A DNA stretch of 45,239 nucleotides from an uncultured Bacteroidota bacterium. Its GTDB lineage: Bacteria; Bacteroidota; Bacteroidia; Bacteroidales; WCHB1-69. The notes under the pieces were generated by a model. The model made no database searches. It saw nothing but the letters and a program-made list of their open reading frames with translations, and was not told where the DNA came from. Below, in pieces: positions 14,635 through 22,039 of this stretch (the first letter of the stretch is position 1; each line of letters opens with the position of its first letter). A program made the position numbers and the translations under genes. Where the stretch lies: positions 1-45,239 of the forward strand of contig CACYHG010000011.1 in the NCBI GenBank assembly GCA_902774175.1, in the 5' to 3' direction.

Positions 14635-15969
14635 TTAACGGCGCATCATGCGTCCCATGTTCCCCAACGCGCCGCGCGGACCGCCGCCCGACACCGACTT
14701 CATAAGCCTGCATGTTTCGCTGAACTGCTTCAGCAGCTTGTTGACCTCCGGCACGGAGGTGCCGCTGCCCTTGGCGATACGGTTGCGCCTGCTTCCGTTC
14801 ATTATCGATGGGTCCTCACGCTCCTCCGGGGTCATCGACTGAATTATGGCCTCGATTGACTTGAAGGCGTTCTCGTCAATGTCCATGTTCTTCACAGCCT
14901 TGCCCATGCCGGGGATCATCCCTATCAGATCCTTGACATTGCCCATCTTCTTGATTTGCTGTATCTGGGCCATGAAGTCGTTGAAGTTGTACTGGTTCTT
15001 GGCGAACTTTTTCTGGATTTTCCTCGCCTCCTCCTCATCGAACTGCTCCTGCGCCTTCTCCACAAACGACACGATGTCGCCCATGCCGAGTATGCGGTCG
15101 GCCATACGGGAGGGATAGAAGACATCCAGCGCATCCATCTTCTCGCCAACGCCCACAAACTTGATGGGCTTTTTCACCACGGAACGGATGGTCAGCGCGG
15201 CACCGCCACGGGTGTCACCGTCCAGCTTGGTCAGAATCACACCGTCGAAATCGAGCTTGTCGTTGAATGCCTTGGCGGTATTCACCGCATCCTGGCCGGT
15301 CATGGCATCCACCACAAACAGTATCTCCTGCGGATGCACCGCCTCCTTGATGTTGCCGATCTCGTCCATCATCTCCTGATCAATTGAGAGACGTCCGGCG
15401 GTATCGACAATCACCACCTGGTAGCCGTACTCCTTCGCGTGGGCCACAGCCTTTTTGGCAATGTCGACCGGATTGGTGTTGCCCTCCTCGGTGAAGACAT
15501 CCACCTCAATCTGGCCGCCCAGCACCTTCAGCTGGTCGATGGCTGCGGGACGGTAGACGTCACCGGCGACAAGCAGCACCTTTTTACCCCTCTTGTGCTT
15601 CAGGAAATGTGCCAGCTTGGCTGAATGGGTCGTCTTACCGGAACCTTGGAGTCCCGCCATCAGTATGACGGTGGGGCTGGACTTCAGGTTAAGGTCGGCA
15701 TGCTCCACACCCATAAGGTCCACCATCTCGTCATGGACAATCTTCACCAAGAGCTGGCCCGGCGAAACCGAGGTCATCACATTCTGGCCGATGGCCTTTT
15801 TCTTCACATTGTCCGTAAGTTCCTTGGCGATTTTATAGCTGACGTCGGCCTCCAGCAATGCCTTGCGGATCTCCTTGACAGTTTCCGCGACATTAATTTC
15901 AGTAATGTGCCCCTGTCCCTTCAGCACCTTGAAGGCGCGGTCAAGCTTGGTCGTAAGTGATTGAAACAT
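14635..15969 (-). CDS. ffh: Signal recognition particle protein Ffh
   Basis: A 444-residue SRP54 GTPase that targets membrane proteins cotranslationally through FtsY and SecYEG. The N domain covers about 1-90, and the G domain has GLQGSGKTTHSAKLA (P-loop), DTAGRLSID and TKLDGDTRGG. The Met-rich M domain (about 300-444) contains the RNA-binding NGSRRNRIAKGSGTSV and ends in GNMGRMMRR. Family length is 435-455. The promoter at 15999-16006 is divergent from that of dtd. Confidence 0.97.
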   Translation of the reverse strand: MFQSLTTKLDRAFKVLKGQGHITEINVAETVKEIRKALLEADVSYKIAKELTDNVKKKAIGQNVMTSVSPGQLLVKIVHDEMVDLMGVEHADLNLKSSPTVILMAGLQGSGKTTHSAKLAHFLKHKRGKKVLLVAGDVYRPAAIDQLKVLGGQIEVDVFTEEGNTNPVDIAKKAVAHAKEYGYQVVIVDTAGRLSIDQEMMDEIGNIKEAVHPQEILFVVDAMTGQDAVNTAKAFNDKLDFDGVILTKLDGDTRGGAALTIRSVVKKPIKFVGVGEKMDALDVFYPSRMADRILGMGDIVSFVEKAQEQFDEEEARKIQKKFAKNQYNFNDFMAQIQQIKKMGNVKDLIGMIPGMGKAVKNMDIDENAFKSIEAIIQSMTPEEREDPSIMNGSRRNRIAKGSGTSVPEVNKLLKQFSETCRLMKSVSGGGPRGALGNMGRMMRR

Positions 15970-15998
15970 CGTATGCGTTTTTTTATCAAGTCAAACTG

Positions 15999-16006
15999 CA
16001 AAAGTA
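15999..16006 (-). promoter_or_regulatory. -7 promoter box for ffh-folD
   Basis: TACTTTTG on the minus strand, 30 bases upstream of the ffh start codon, in the 108-base divergent gap with dtd. A T-run precedes it. Confidence 0.6.
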
Positions 16007-16051
16007 ATAAAAAAAACAACATGATTCCCCTGCCCGCATCCGATATTTTAT

Positions 16052-16059
16052 TACCTTTG
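16052..16059 (+). promoter_or_regulatory. -7 promoter box for dtd
   Basis: TACCTTTG followed by C, 18 bases upstream of the dtd start codon, giving a very short leader. No good -33 element was seen. Confidence 0.5.
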
Positions 16060-16077
16060 CAAAACAGACAACCGTTT

Positions 16078-16527
16078 ATGAGAGCTTTGATACAACGTGT
16101 GAAAAAGGCCGCCGTGCATATCGGCGGGGAGAAAAGGGCTGAAATAGGGCCGGGAATGCTGGTGCTGCTCGGCGTCTCCCGCGAGGACGCCGCGGCTGAT
16201 GCGGAATACCTCTGCCGGAAAATCGCGAACCTGCGCATCTTTGACGATGAGCAGGGCGTGATGAACCTGAACATTGCCGCAGCAAATGGGGAGTGCTTAG
16301 TGGTGAGCCAGTTCACCCTTTACGCGGACACAAGGAAGGGGAACCGCCCCTCCTACATCAACGCAGCACCGCCGGAGACGGCACGTCCGGTGTACGAGGA
16401 TTTTGTAATCCGGCTGGAAAAGGAGCTGCAGAGGCCGGTGCTTACAGGAGTGTTCGGAGCCAACATGCAGGTGGAGCTCTGCAACGACGGCCCCGTCACG
16501 ATAATGATCGATTCAAGGCAGCGGTGA
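16078..16527 (+). CDS. dtd: D-aminoacyl-tRNA deacylase
   Basis: A 149-residue enzyme that hydrolyses D-amino acids, and Gly mischarged on tRNA-Ala, from tRNA. Both active-site motifs are present: SQFTLYAD and NDGPVT near the end (the Gly-cisPro family motif). I start at the ATG at 16078 (MRALIQRV), the standard start of the family; the frame is open further upstream but would include the promoter. It is convergent with the WbqC-like gene, 15 bases apart, with no obvious terminator. Confidence 0.96.
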   Translation: MRALIQRVKKAAVHIGGEKRAEIGPGMLVLLGVSREDAAADAEYLCRKIANLRIFDDEQGVMNLNIAAANGECLVVSQFTLYADTRKGNRPSYINAAPPETARPVYEDFVIRLEKELQRPVLTGVFGANMQVELCNDGPVTIMIDSRQR

Positions 16528-16542
16528 ACGGCCACAGAAGCG

Positions 16543-17187
16543 TCACGGCGCAACTGCGGGCAGCGGCTGTCGTTTAAGATATTCCGCGCTCTCCGGCCCG
16601 AGGTTGCACAGCAGGTCAAGCACGCTCAAGTTTGGAGTGAAGGGCTGCCGGTCAGAAAACACCTGCCGGTACGGCTCCATATTGCGGAAGGGATAGTCCG
16701 GCGCAGTCCTCCGCTTCGGATGGATTATGGCACGAAAATCGGCCACGCCCTCCGGATGCGCCTCATACGCCGCCGTCAGCCGGTGCTTTTCGGGCAGACG
16801 CAGCAACCGAAGCATCACCGACAGCATTTCCAGGTTGAAATCCCACAACCAGTCATACCTCCGCTGGTAAAACGGCTCCAGATAGTCGCGGTAATATAGG
16901 AAATAGGGGCTTGTGCAGTAGGAGGTCTCCAGCGATTTCCAATGGTTTCGCGGCCAGTTCTCCGCGTAGGAGATCCGCATCTCCCGGACGGGACAATGGT
17001 TGGGCACCGTCTTGGAGACTGGAATGCTCAATTCAACGGAACCGCTGACATTCAGAAGTATGCAGCGGTTCCGATAGGTCTGTTTCAGATAATGCTCCTC
17101 CGCCTCAAGCCAAACAGTCTCCGCCTGCGCATAGGCGGACATCCATTCCACCGGAGGCAGATAGGCCGTTGAAAGCAGTGCCTCCAT
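16543..17187 (-). CDS. WbqC-like family protein
   Basis: A 214-residue soluble protein of the WbqC family. It has the typical opening LLSTAYLPPVEW, the block LSIPVSKT and the NWPRNHWKSLETSY region. The biochemical function is poorly known; some members lie in O-antigen or glycolipid loci. The start codon overlaps the hydG stop codon as TGATG, so translation is probably coupled to hydG. No other surface-polysaccharide gene is nearby. The family call is firm, the role open. Confidence 0.85.
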   Translation of the reverse strand: MEALLSTAYLPPVEWMSAYAQAETVWLEAEEHYLKQTYRNRCILLNVSGSVELSIPVSKTVPNHCPVREMRISYAENWPRNHWKSLETSYCTSPYFLYYRDYLEPFYQRRYDWLWDFNLEMLSVMLRLLRLPEKHRLTAAYEAHPEGVADFRAIIHPKRRTAPDYPFRNMEPYRQVFSDRQPFTPNLSVLDLLCNLGPESAEYLKRQPLPAVAP

Positions 17188-18641
17188 CAGAAATAGAGGT
17201 CGCGTTCGCCCGCCTTGATGCGTTCAATTCTGGAGAGAAGCTCGTCGCGGAACTTCTCGTCCACGTTGCACAGGTTGTTCTCTATCACCTTCCAGCCCTT
17301 GGCGGCCACCTCCGGAGTGGCGTAGTCGACTAAATACTCGCTCAGGGTGAGGATGGCGTTGGGGGTGCAGTAGCGTTTGATGAAGCCCGGCACGCTGAAC
17401 TCCATGAAATGTTCGCCGGTGCGGCCAAGCCGGTAGCAGGCGGTGCAGAAACTCGGAATGTAGTTACCGTCCAGCAGCTCCTCGATAATGTCGCCGAGGC
17501 TGCGGTCGTCCCCGATCTTGAACTGTTCGCGGTCCAGGTTCTGGTTTTCCTGCTTGTCGCTGTTCTTTTCTGTCTCCTCGTGATGGTACCTGTAGTCTCC
17601 AATCTGCAGGTTGGTGCCGCCGTCTATCTGCGAAATGCCGTAGGCGATTGCCTTGGCGCGGAACTCCGCCGTCTCGCGGGCTGTGAGGATCATGCCGGTA
17701 TATGGCACCGCAAGCCGGAAGATGGCAATAATCTTCTCAAAAGTGTCGTCGTCCACGAAATATTTGGTGTCGATGTCCAGCCCCGATGCATCCTTGATGC
17801 GCGGGAAGGAGATGGTGTGCGGTCCCACGTTGAAGCAGGCCTCCAGATGGTTGGTGTGCCGGATCATGGCCAGCACCTCGTAGCGCCAGTCGTACAGGCC
17901 GAAGAGAATGCCGAGGCCGTTGTCGTCGATGCCGGCCTGCTGGGCACGGTCCATGGCGGTCAGCCGCCAGTTGTAGTCTCCCTTTTTCGTATTGGCGGGA
18001 TGGTATTCGTTGTATATTTCAGGGCAATAGGTCTCCTGGAAAATCTGATAGGTGCCGATCCCTGCCTCCTTCACCACGCGGAAGCCCTCCACATCGAGCG
18101 GGGCAGCGTTGATGTTGACACGGCGGATGCTGCCGTTGCCCTTCTTGGTGGCGTAGGTCACCCTCACGGTGTGGGCAATGAACTCCGGCGAGTATTTCGG
18201 AGACTCACCGTAGACAAGTATCAGCCGCTTCTGGCCGTCCTCCTCCAGGGCCTCGACGTTGCGGACCAGCTCCTCGTCGGTCAGAGTGGTGCGAACCTGC
18301 TCCCTGTTGGATGAGCGGAACCCGCAGTACTTGCAGTTGTTGACACAATAGTTGCCCACGTAGAGCGGCGCGAAAAGCACGATGCGGTTGCCATAAACGC
18401 GGCGTTTCAGTTCACGGGCACCTTCCTTTATCTCCTCCACCAATGCCGGGTCGGTGGTATTGACCAGAACTGCGGTCTCCTCCATGGTCAGCCGCTGCTT
18501 GTCCAACGACTTCCGTATGATGGAACGCACACGTTCGGGGGTGCTCACCGTCTGGTTGATGTAGTCCCATATCTCCTGGGAATCGATGAAGGGTTTCCCG
18601 ACCTCGTCGGGGATGCGGCATTTTTCCGGATTGAATTTCAT
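17187..18641 (-). CDS. hydG: [FeFe]-hydrogenase H-cluster maturase HydG (radical SAM)
   Basis: A 484-residue radical SAM enzyme that cleaves tyrosine to p-cresol, CO and cyanide and builds the Fe(CO)2(CN) synthon of the H-cluster. The SAM-binding cluster motif CX3CX2C is at Cys99, Cys103 and Cys106. The C-terminal auxiliary cluster motif CX2CX22C is intact (CTACYRLG through KRYC), which separates HydG from ThiH. The usual partners HydE and HydF are not in this window. A TM1266-type gene lies 30 bases upstream. Confidence 0.97.
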   Translation of the reverse strand: MKFNPEKCRIPDEVGKPFIDSQEIWDYINQTVSTPERVRSIIRKSLDKQRLTMEETAVLVNTTDPALVEEIKEGARELKRRVYGNRIVLFAPLYVGNYCVNNCKYCGFRSSNREQVRTTLTDEELVRNVEALEEDGQKRLILVYGESPKYSPEFIAHTVRVTYATKKGNGSIRRVNINAAPLDVEGFRVVKEAGIGTYQIFQETYCPEIYNEYHPANTKKGDYNWRLTAMDRAQQAGIDDNGLGILFGLYDWRYEVLAMIRHTNHLEACFNVGPHTISFPRIKDASGLDIDTKYFVDDDTFEKIIAIFRLAVPYTGMILTARETAEFRAKAIAYGISQIDGGTNLQIGDYRYHHEETEKNSDKQENQNLDREQFKIGDDRSLGDIIEELLDGNYIPSFCTACYRLGRTGEHFMEFSVPGFIKRYCTPNAILTLSEYLVDYATPEVAAKGWKVIENNLCNVDEKFRDELLSRIERIKAGERDLYF

Positions 18642-18671
18642 GTCTCTTGTTTTTTAACGGTTTCAGAATAA

Positions 18672-18920
18672 TCACAATGTTTTCGACACGGCCGTCTTCA
18701 CCTCGACACCGCCGATTCTGCCCAATTTTCCGGAAAGCGAGTTGATTTGGTCCATATCTCCCTCCACAATCAGGGAGATCACCGCCACAGGACGGTCACG
18801 GAACGGCAGCCCCTGCCGCGCCGCCACCACCTCCGCATAGCTCGAAATTATTTCGTTAATCTGCGGGGTTACAGAGCGGTCTGTCACCAATACCGTTATG
18901 GTTCCTATTCGCTTTTCCAT
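18672..18920 (-). CDS. TM1266-type iron-only hydrogenase system putative regulator
   Basis: An 82-residue ACT-like protein: strand IGTITVLVTDRS, helix QINEIISSYAEVV, strand VAVISLIVEGD, helix and final strand VEVKTAVSKTL. Proteins of this kind recur in [FeFe]-hydrogenase maturation loci and are annotated as putative regulators, without a proven mechanism. It is the first gene of the unit with hydG and the WbqC-like gene, with a promoter at 18960-18967. Confidence 0.88.
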   Translation of the reverse strand: MEKRIGTITVLVTDRSVTPQINEIISSYAEVVAARQGLPFRDRPVAVISLIVEGDMDQINSLSGKLGRIGGVEVKTAVSKTL

Positions 18921-18959
18921 CAGTTGCGCTTTTGGATCAGGTCATGTTGAAAAACGGTG

Positions 18960-18967
18960 CAAAAGTA
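18960..18967 (-). promoter_or_regulatory. -7 promoter box for the hydrogenase maturation unit
   Basis: TACTTTTG on the minus strand, 39 bases before the TM1266-type gene, preceded by TTTTTTGAC. The box and the following 10 bases (18950-18967) are identical to those at 2416-2433. One copy of the 17-bp repeat that brackets the toxin-antitoxin pair begins right beside it. Confidence 0.6.
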
Positions 18968-18984
18968 GTCAAAAAAGGGACATC
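18968..18984 (+). repeat. 17-bp direct repeat, left copy
   Basis: GTCAAAAAAGGGACATC, identical to 20763-20779. The two copies bracket the AbiE-like pair (about 1.8 kb). This copy abuts the hydrogenase promoter. It may be a target-site duplication or attachment site. Part of it (TTTTTTGAC read on the minus strand) is also a recurring promoter-flanking sequence. Confidence 0.6.
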
Positions 18985-19041
18985 CCGGCTATATGAACAA
19001 CTTTTTTCTTGAAAAAAGCTCTGTTGAATCAGAAAAAGTTG

Positions 19042-19079
19042 TACTTTTGCAGTCGGAAATATTTGCAATTATTCCGACT
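19042..19079 (+). promoter_or_regulatory. Promoter and candidate operator of the toxin-antitoxin operon
   Basis: The -7 box TACTTTTG at 19042-19049 is followed at once by the inverted repeat AGTCGGAA (19051-19058) and TTCCGACT (19072-19079) around the expected transcription start. AbiEi-type antitoxins are known to repress their own promoter by binding inverted repeats, so this is a good candidate for that site. Confidence 0.6.
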
Positions 19080-19099
19080 AAAAAACAAGTGAAAAATAT

Positions 19100-19693
19100 A
19101 TGGAATATAAAGTAATACAACGTATTAAACGAAAGATAACGCGCGCAAAATGTGGCGAAGTGTTCTTTGTGTCTTCGTTCCCGAATGAGAACGAGGAATA
19201 TGTGACCAAGCTGCTGGCGCAGTTTGAGAAGGAAGGATTGATAACCCGTATCGCCAAAGGCATTTACTGCAAGCCGATAATGACGCGGTTTGGGCCGCTG
19301 TATCCGGATGTGAGAAAAATAGTGCAGTTGGTGGCAGAACGTGATCATGCTCAAGTGCTGCCTTCTGGAGCAACAGCGGCGAATATGCTGGGACTGAGCG
19401 AGCAGGTACCCATGAAGTTTCTGTTCATCACCTCGGGGTCTTCGAGGGTGTTGAAGGTTAACGGACGTGAGATAAAGTTGAAGCGTGCCGTTCCCCACAA
19501 TTTTGCCTATAAGACGTATTTGGCAGCACTGGTTGTGCAAGCGTTGAAAGACATCGGAGAGCGGAATATGGGTGAGGAAGAGATTAGTGCGCTGAAAATT
19601 GCTATTGACAGGAATGAGGAGAAAGAGGCGTTCAAAGCGGATGTGCAGATGATGCCAGCCTGGATGAAAAAACTGATAATACCATTGTTATAG
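19100..19693 (+). CDS. AbiEi-like antitoxin, DUF6088 family
   Basis: A 197-residue protein resembling DUF6088/AbiEi antitoxins of type IV toxin-antitoxin systems. The N-terminal 70 residues form a winged helix (FFVSSFPNEN, a helix, then GLITRIAKGIYCKP as the wing), and the rest matches the AbiEi C-terminal domain (LPSGATAANMLGLSEQ, FITSGSSRVLKVNGREI, LKRAVP). Such proteins repress their operon and counteract the nucleotidyltransferase toxin without direct binding in known cases. It ends 2 bases before the toxin gene. It is clearly an accessory gene between unrelated housekeeping units. Confidence 0.88.
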   Translation: MEYKVIQRIKRKITRAKCGEVFFVSSFPNENEEYVTKLLAQFEKEGLITRIAKGIYCKPIMTRFGPLYPDVRKIVQLVAERDHAQVLPSGATAANMLGLSEQVPMKFLFITSGSSRVLKVNGREIKLKRAVPHNFAYKTYLAALVVQALKDIGERNMGEEEISALKIAIDRNEEKEAFKADVQMMPAWMKKLIIPLL

Positions 19694-19695
19694 AG

Positions 19696-20730
19696 ATGAG
19701 CAAGTGGATTGAATTGGATGAAGCTGAGCGTGAGGTTACTGCGCAGGCCATAGCGAAAGGCAAGGGTATCGACCCTGAATCGGTGGAAAAGGATTGGTGG
19801 GTGACCACGGTTCTGAAGACACTGTTCGGGCTTGCCATCGGCAAATATGCTTATTTCAAAGGCGGAACGAGCCTGAGCAAGGGATGGAACCTGATAAACC
19901 GGTTTTCGGAAGACATTGACATTGCGCTGTACAGAGATTTTTTTCTGAAGGAAAAAGGGGTGGCTTGCGCCCGCTGCGAAAACAATAATCAGATTAAGCT
20001 GTTGCGAAAGGCATCACGTGACTATGTGCTGGGCGAGCTGAGGTTCTTGTTGGAAGAGGCGCTGGTGGCTGCTGGATTGGATGTAAAGGTGGATGGGGTG
20101 AACACGCACATGACGGTTAGGGGCGAGACACCCATTGACCACGATGCAGATCCGACGGTACTACTGGTGCGCTATCCGAGCATATTCGCAAACAACCACA
20201 CCTATGTGAAGCCGGTGGTGAAGGTGGAAATCAGCTGTCTGTCGATGAAGGAGCCGTTTGAGGTGAGGCATATTGCGTCGCTGATTTCGGAAGAGTTTGC
20301 AGACGAGGACAACGAGACGGTTTGTGACATTGCCACCATTTCGCCTGCGAGAACGTTTTTGGAGAAAGCGTTCCTGCTGAACGAAGAGTTTCAGCGCAGG
20401 AGCCCCAGGACAATGCGTATGAGTAGGCATCTGTATGACTTGGAGAAGTTGATGGATTCATCGTATGGAAAGGAGGCACTGGCGGACGGTGCATTGTATC
20501 GGACCATTGTGGAGCACCGTAGGAAATTTTATCATGTGAGTGGTGTGGACTATGATATGGATATGCCGGAGCAGATTGCGTTCTGTCCGCAGGGAGATTT
20601 GCTGGAGCGGTTTCGTGTGGATTATGATAACATGAAGTCAAGCTTTATCTATGGAAATTCGTTGGATTTCGAGACGCTGATAAAGCGACTGGAGGAGCTG
20701 CAGGGACGGTTCAGGGCTGTTGGGGTGTAG
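19696..20730 (+). CDS. AbiEii/AbiGii-like nucleotidyltransferase toxin
   Basis: A 344-residue protein of the AbiEii family. The nucleotidyltransferase core is intact: KGGTSLSKGW (residues 55-64) and SEDIDIAL with Asp73 and Asp75 as metal ligands, plus a later VKVEISC strand carrying the third acidic residue. Relatives transfer nucleotides to tRNA or other targets, stopping growth and giving phage abortive infection. The motifs show no sign of inactivation. Immediate coupling to the antitoxin gene (2-base gap) is typical. Confidence 0.9.
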   Translation: MSKWIELDEAEREVTAQAIAKGKGIDPESVEKDWWVTTVLKTLFGLAIGKYAYFKGGTSLSKGWNLINRFSEDIDIALYRDFFLKEKGVACARCENNNQIKLLRKASRDYVLGELRFLLEEALVAAGLDVKVDGVNTHMTVRGETPIDHDADPTVLLVRYPSIFANNHTYVKPVVKVEISCLSMKEPFEVRHIASLISEEFADEDNETVCDIATISPARTFLEKAFLLNEEFQRRSPRTMRMSRHLYDLEKLMDSSYGKEALADGALYRTIVEHRRKFYHVSGVDYDMDMPEQIAFCPQGDLLERFRVDYDNMKSSFIYGNSLDFETLIKRLEELQGRFRAVGV

Positions 20731-20759
20731 GATTATGAGAGGTCTTTCTGCGAGGCTCC

Positions 20760-20806
20760 AATGTCAAAAAAGGGACATCTTTCCATCTTGACATTAATTT
20801 TTTATC
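20760..20806 (+). terminator. Possible terminator of the toxin-antitoxin operon
   Basis: Inverted repeat AATGTCAA (20760-20767) and TTGACATT (20788-20795) with a 20-base loop, followed by a T-rich run. It includes the right direct repeat. The stem is AT-rich and the loop long, so this is a weak call. Confidence 0.35.
20763..20779 (+). repeat. 17-bp direct repeat, right copy
   Basis: Identical to 18968-18984, 33 bases after the toxin stop codon. Unlike the left copy it has no -7 box beside it, which fits a duplicated sequence left by insertion. Confidence 0.6.
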
Positions 20807-20854
20807 GGATTAAATTTTTATCGGAAGGCGTGGAATCCGTATTCCGATTTCATG

Positions 20855-20862
20855 TATATTTG
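20855..20862 (+). promoter_or_regulatory. -7 promoter box for the WG-repeat / cell-wall gene unit
   Basis: TATATTTG followed by C, 34 bases upstream of the WG-repeat gene. No further box was seen before the ends of the six following genes, which are packed with overlaps or short gaps. Confidence 0.6.
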
Positions 20863-20896
20863 CATTTTGTTACCGAAGTATAATTAAATCTGTCTT

Positions 20897-22039
20897 ATGA
20901 AGAAAATTTATATCATTACTGTACTGATACTCTTATCCGGCAGCCTGCTGGCACAGGCACCGAAAAAACCGGAGAAACAACCGAAAGCGCCTAAGGAGGC
21001 TGTTGAAAAGCCGAAAAAGGAAACTGCGGCAAAACCGAAAAAGGAGACCGCCGAAAAGCCAAAGAAGGAGACGGCTGAAAAAACAAAGAAGGAAACGGCT
21101 GAAAAACCGGCCGCCGAAAACAAAAAGGAGTTTGTCCTGCCCACCGGATATGACTATGTGGGCACGCCGCACGCCTTCAAAAAGGGCTGGTGCGAGGTGC
21201 AGCGTAACCACAAGACCGGCTTCACAAACGAAAGCGGGCAGGAGGTTGTCCCCACCCGCTACGACATGGTCGATCCCTTCAACGCCTACAGAAAAGGCTG
21301 GGCCATGGTTCACCTGAACAAAAAAATCGGCTTCATCAACGAGGATGGGAAAGAGATAACCCCGCCAATGTATGACGAGGTCAAGCCATTCGGGCAGTAC
21401 CGCAAGGAATGGGCCATGGTTGTGATGAACAACCGTTTCGGATTCATCGACAAATCGGGTAAGGAAATCACACCGCCCATCTACGATGAAGTCAAGCCGT
21501 TCGGCCAGTACAAGTCGGGCTGGGGCATGGTGGTGCGCAAGGACAAGACCGGCTTTATCGATGCGGCAGGCAAGGAGATTGTCGCCCCGAAATATGATGC
21601 CGTGGATCCGTTCGGAGGCATCCGCAAGGATTGGGCGATGGTGCATCTTAACGAAAAAATCGGCTTCATCGATGCCACAGGAAAGGAGATCATACCTCCG
21701 CTGTATGACGAGGTGGAGCCATTCGGCCCGTACCGCACCGACTGGGCGGTCGTCTATCTGAACAAGAAAATCGGTTTCATCAACACGAAGGGGGTTGTCG
21801 TCAACCCGCAATACGATGAGGTGGAGTTTTTCGGAGTGTACAAGGAGGACTGGGCCTTAGTGACCAAAAATGGGAAATACGGCTTCATCAACGCCCAGGG
21901 GATTGAGGTGGTCAAGGCGGTCTACGACGAAATCGGCTTTTTTGACGCGGAGAAGCCCGACCTGGCCCGCGTGGTTGAGAACGGACAGGAATACTTCATA
22001 AACAAGCACGGGAAAAAAGCGAAACTTAAAGATGAATAA
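20897..22039 (+). CDS. Secreted WG-repeat protein
   Basis: A 380-residue exported protein. A signal peptide covers residues 1-20 (IITVLILLSGSLLAQ). Residues 35-72 are a charged low-complexity stalk made of KPKKETAE units. From about residue 76 to the end there are eight WG-type repeats of about 37 residues, each with a GW or DW pair, KIGFI and a YDEV-PFG turn. WG repeats form beta-rich scaffolds; no catalytic function is known. The stop overlaps the dipeptidase start by 8 bases, so both are coupled. It probably binds a surface or periplasmic partner, but which is not visible. Confidence 0.88.
   Translation: MKKIYIITVLILLSGSLLAQAPKKPEKQPKAPKEAVEKPKKETAAKPKKETAEKPKKETAEKTKKETAEKPAAENKKEFVLPTGYDYVGTPHAFKKGWCEVQRNHKTGFTNESGQEVVPTRYDMVDPFNAYRKGWAMVHLNKKIGFINEDGKEITPPMYDEVKPFGQYRKEWAMVVMNNRFGFIDKSGKEITPPIYDEVKPFGQYKSGWGMVVRKDKTGFIDAAGKEIVAPKYDAVDPFGGIRKDWAMVHLNEKIGFIDATGKEIIPPLYDEVEPFGPYRTDWAVVYLNKKIGFINTKGVVVNPQYDEVEFFGVYKEDWALVTKNGKYGFINAQGIEVVKAVYDEIGFFDAEKPDLARVVENGQEYFINKHGKKAKLKDE
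21008..21103 (+). repeat. Four 24-bp tandem repeats in the WG-protein stalk
   Basis: Four in-frame 24-base units, each encoding [KPT]-rich KPKKETAE or a one-residue variant. They differ mainly at third codon positions, so the peptide rather than the DNA appears conserved. Slippage here would change stalk length in steps of eight residues. Confidence 0.85.

Noticed and set aside
21142-22020. Regular repeats that could be taken for a CRISPR-like or tandem DNA array
   Set aside because: They are in-frame, diverged 111-base units encoding WG repeats inside a clear gene.
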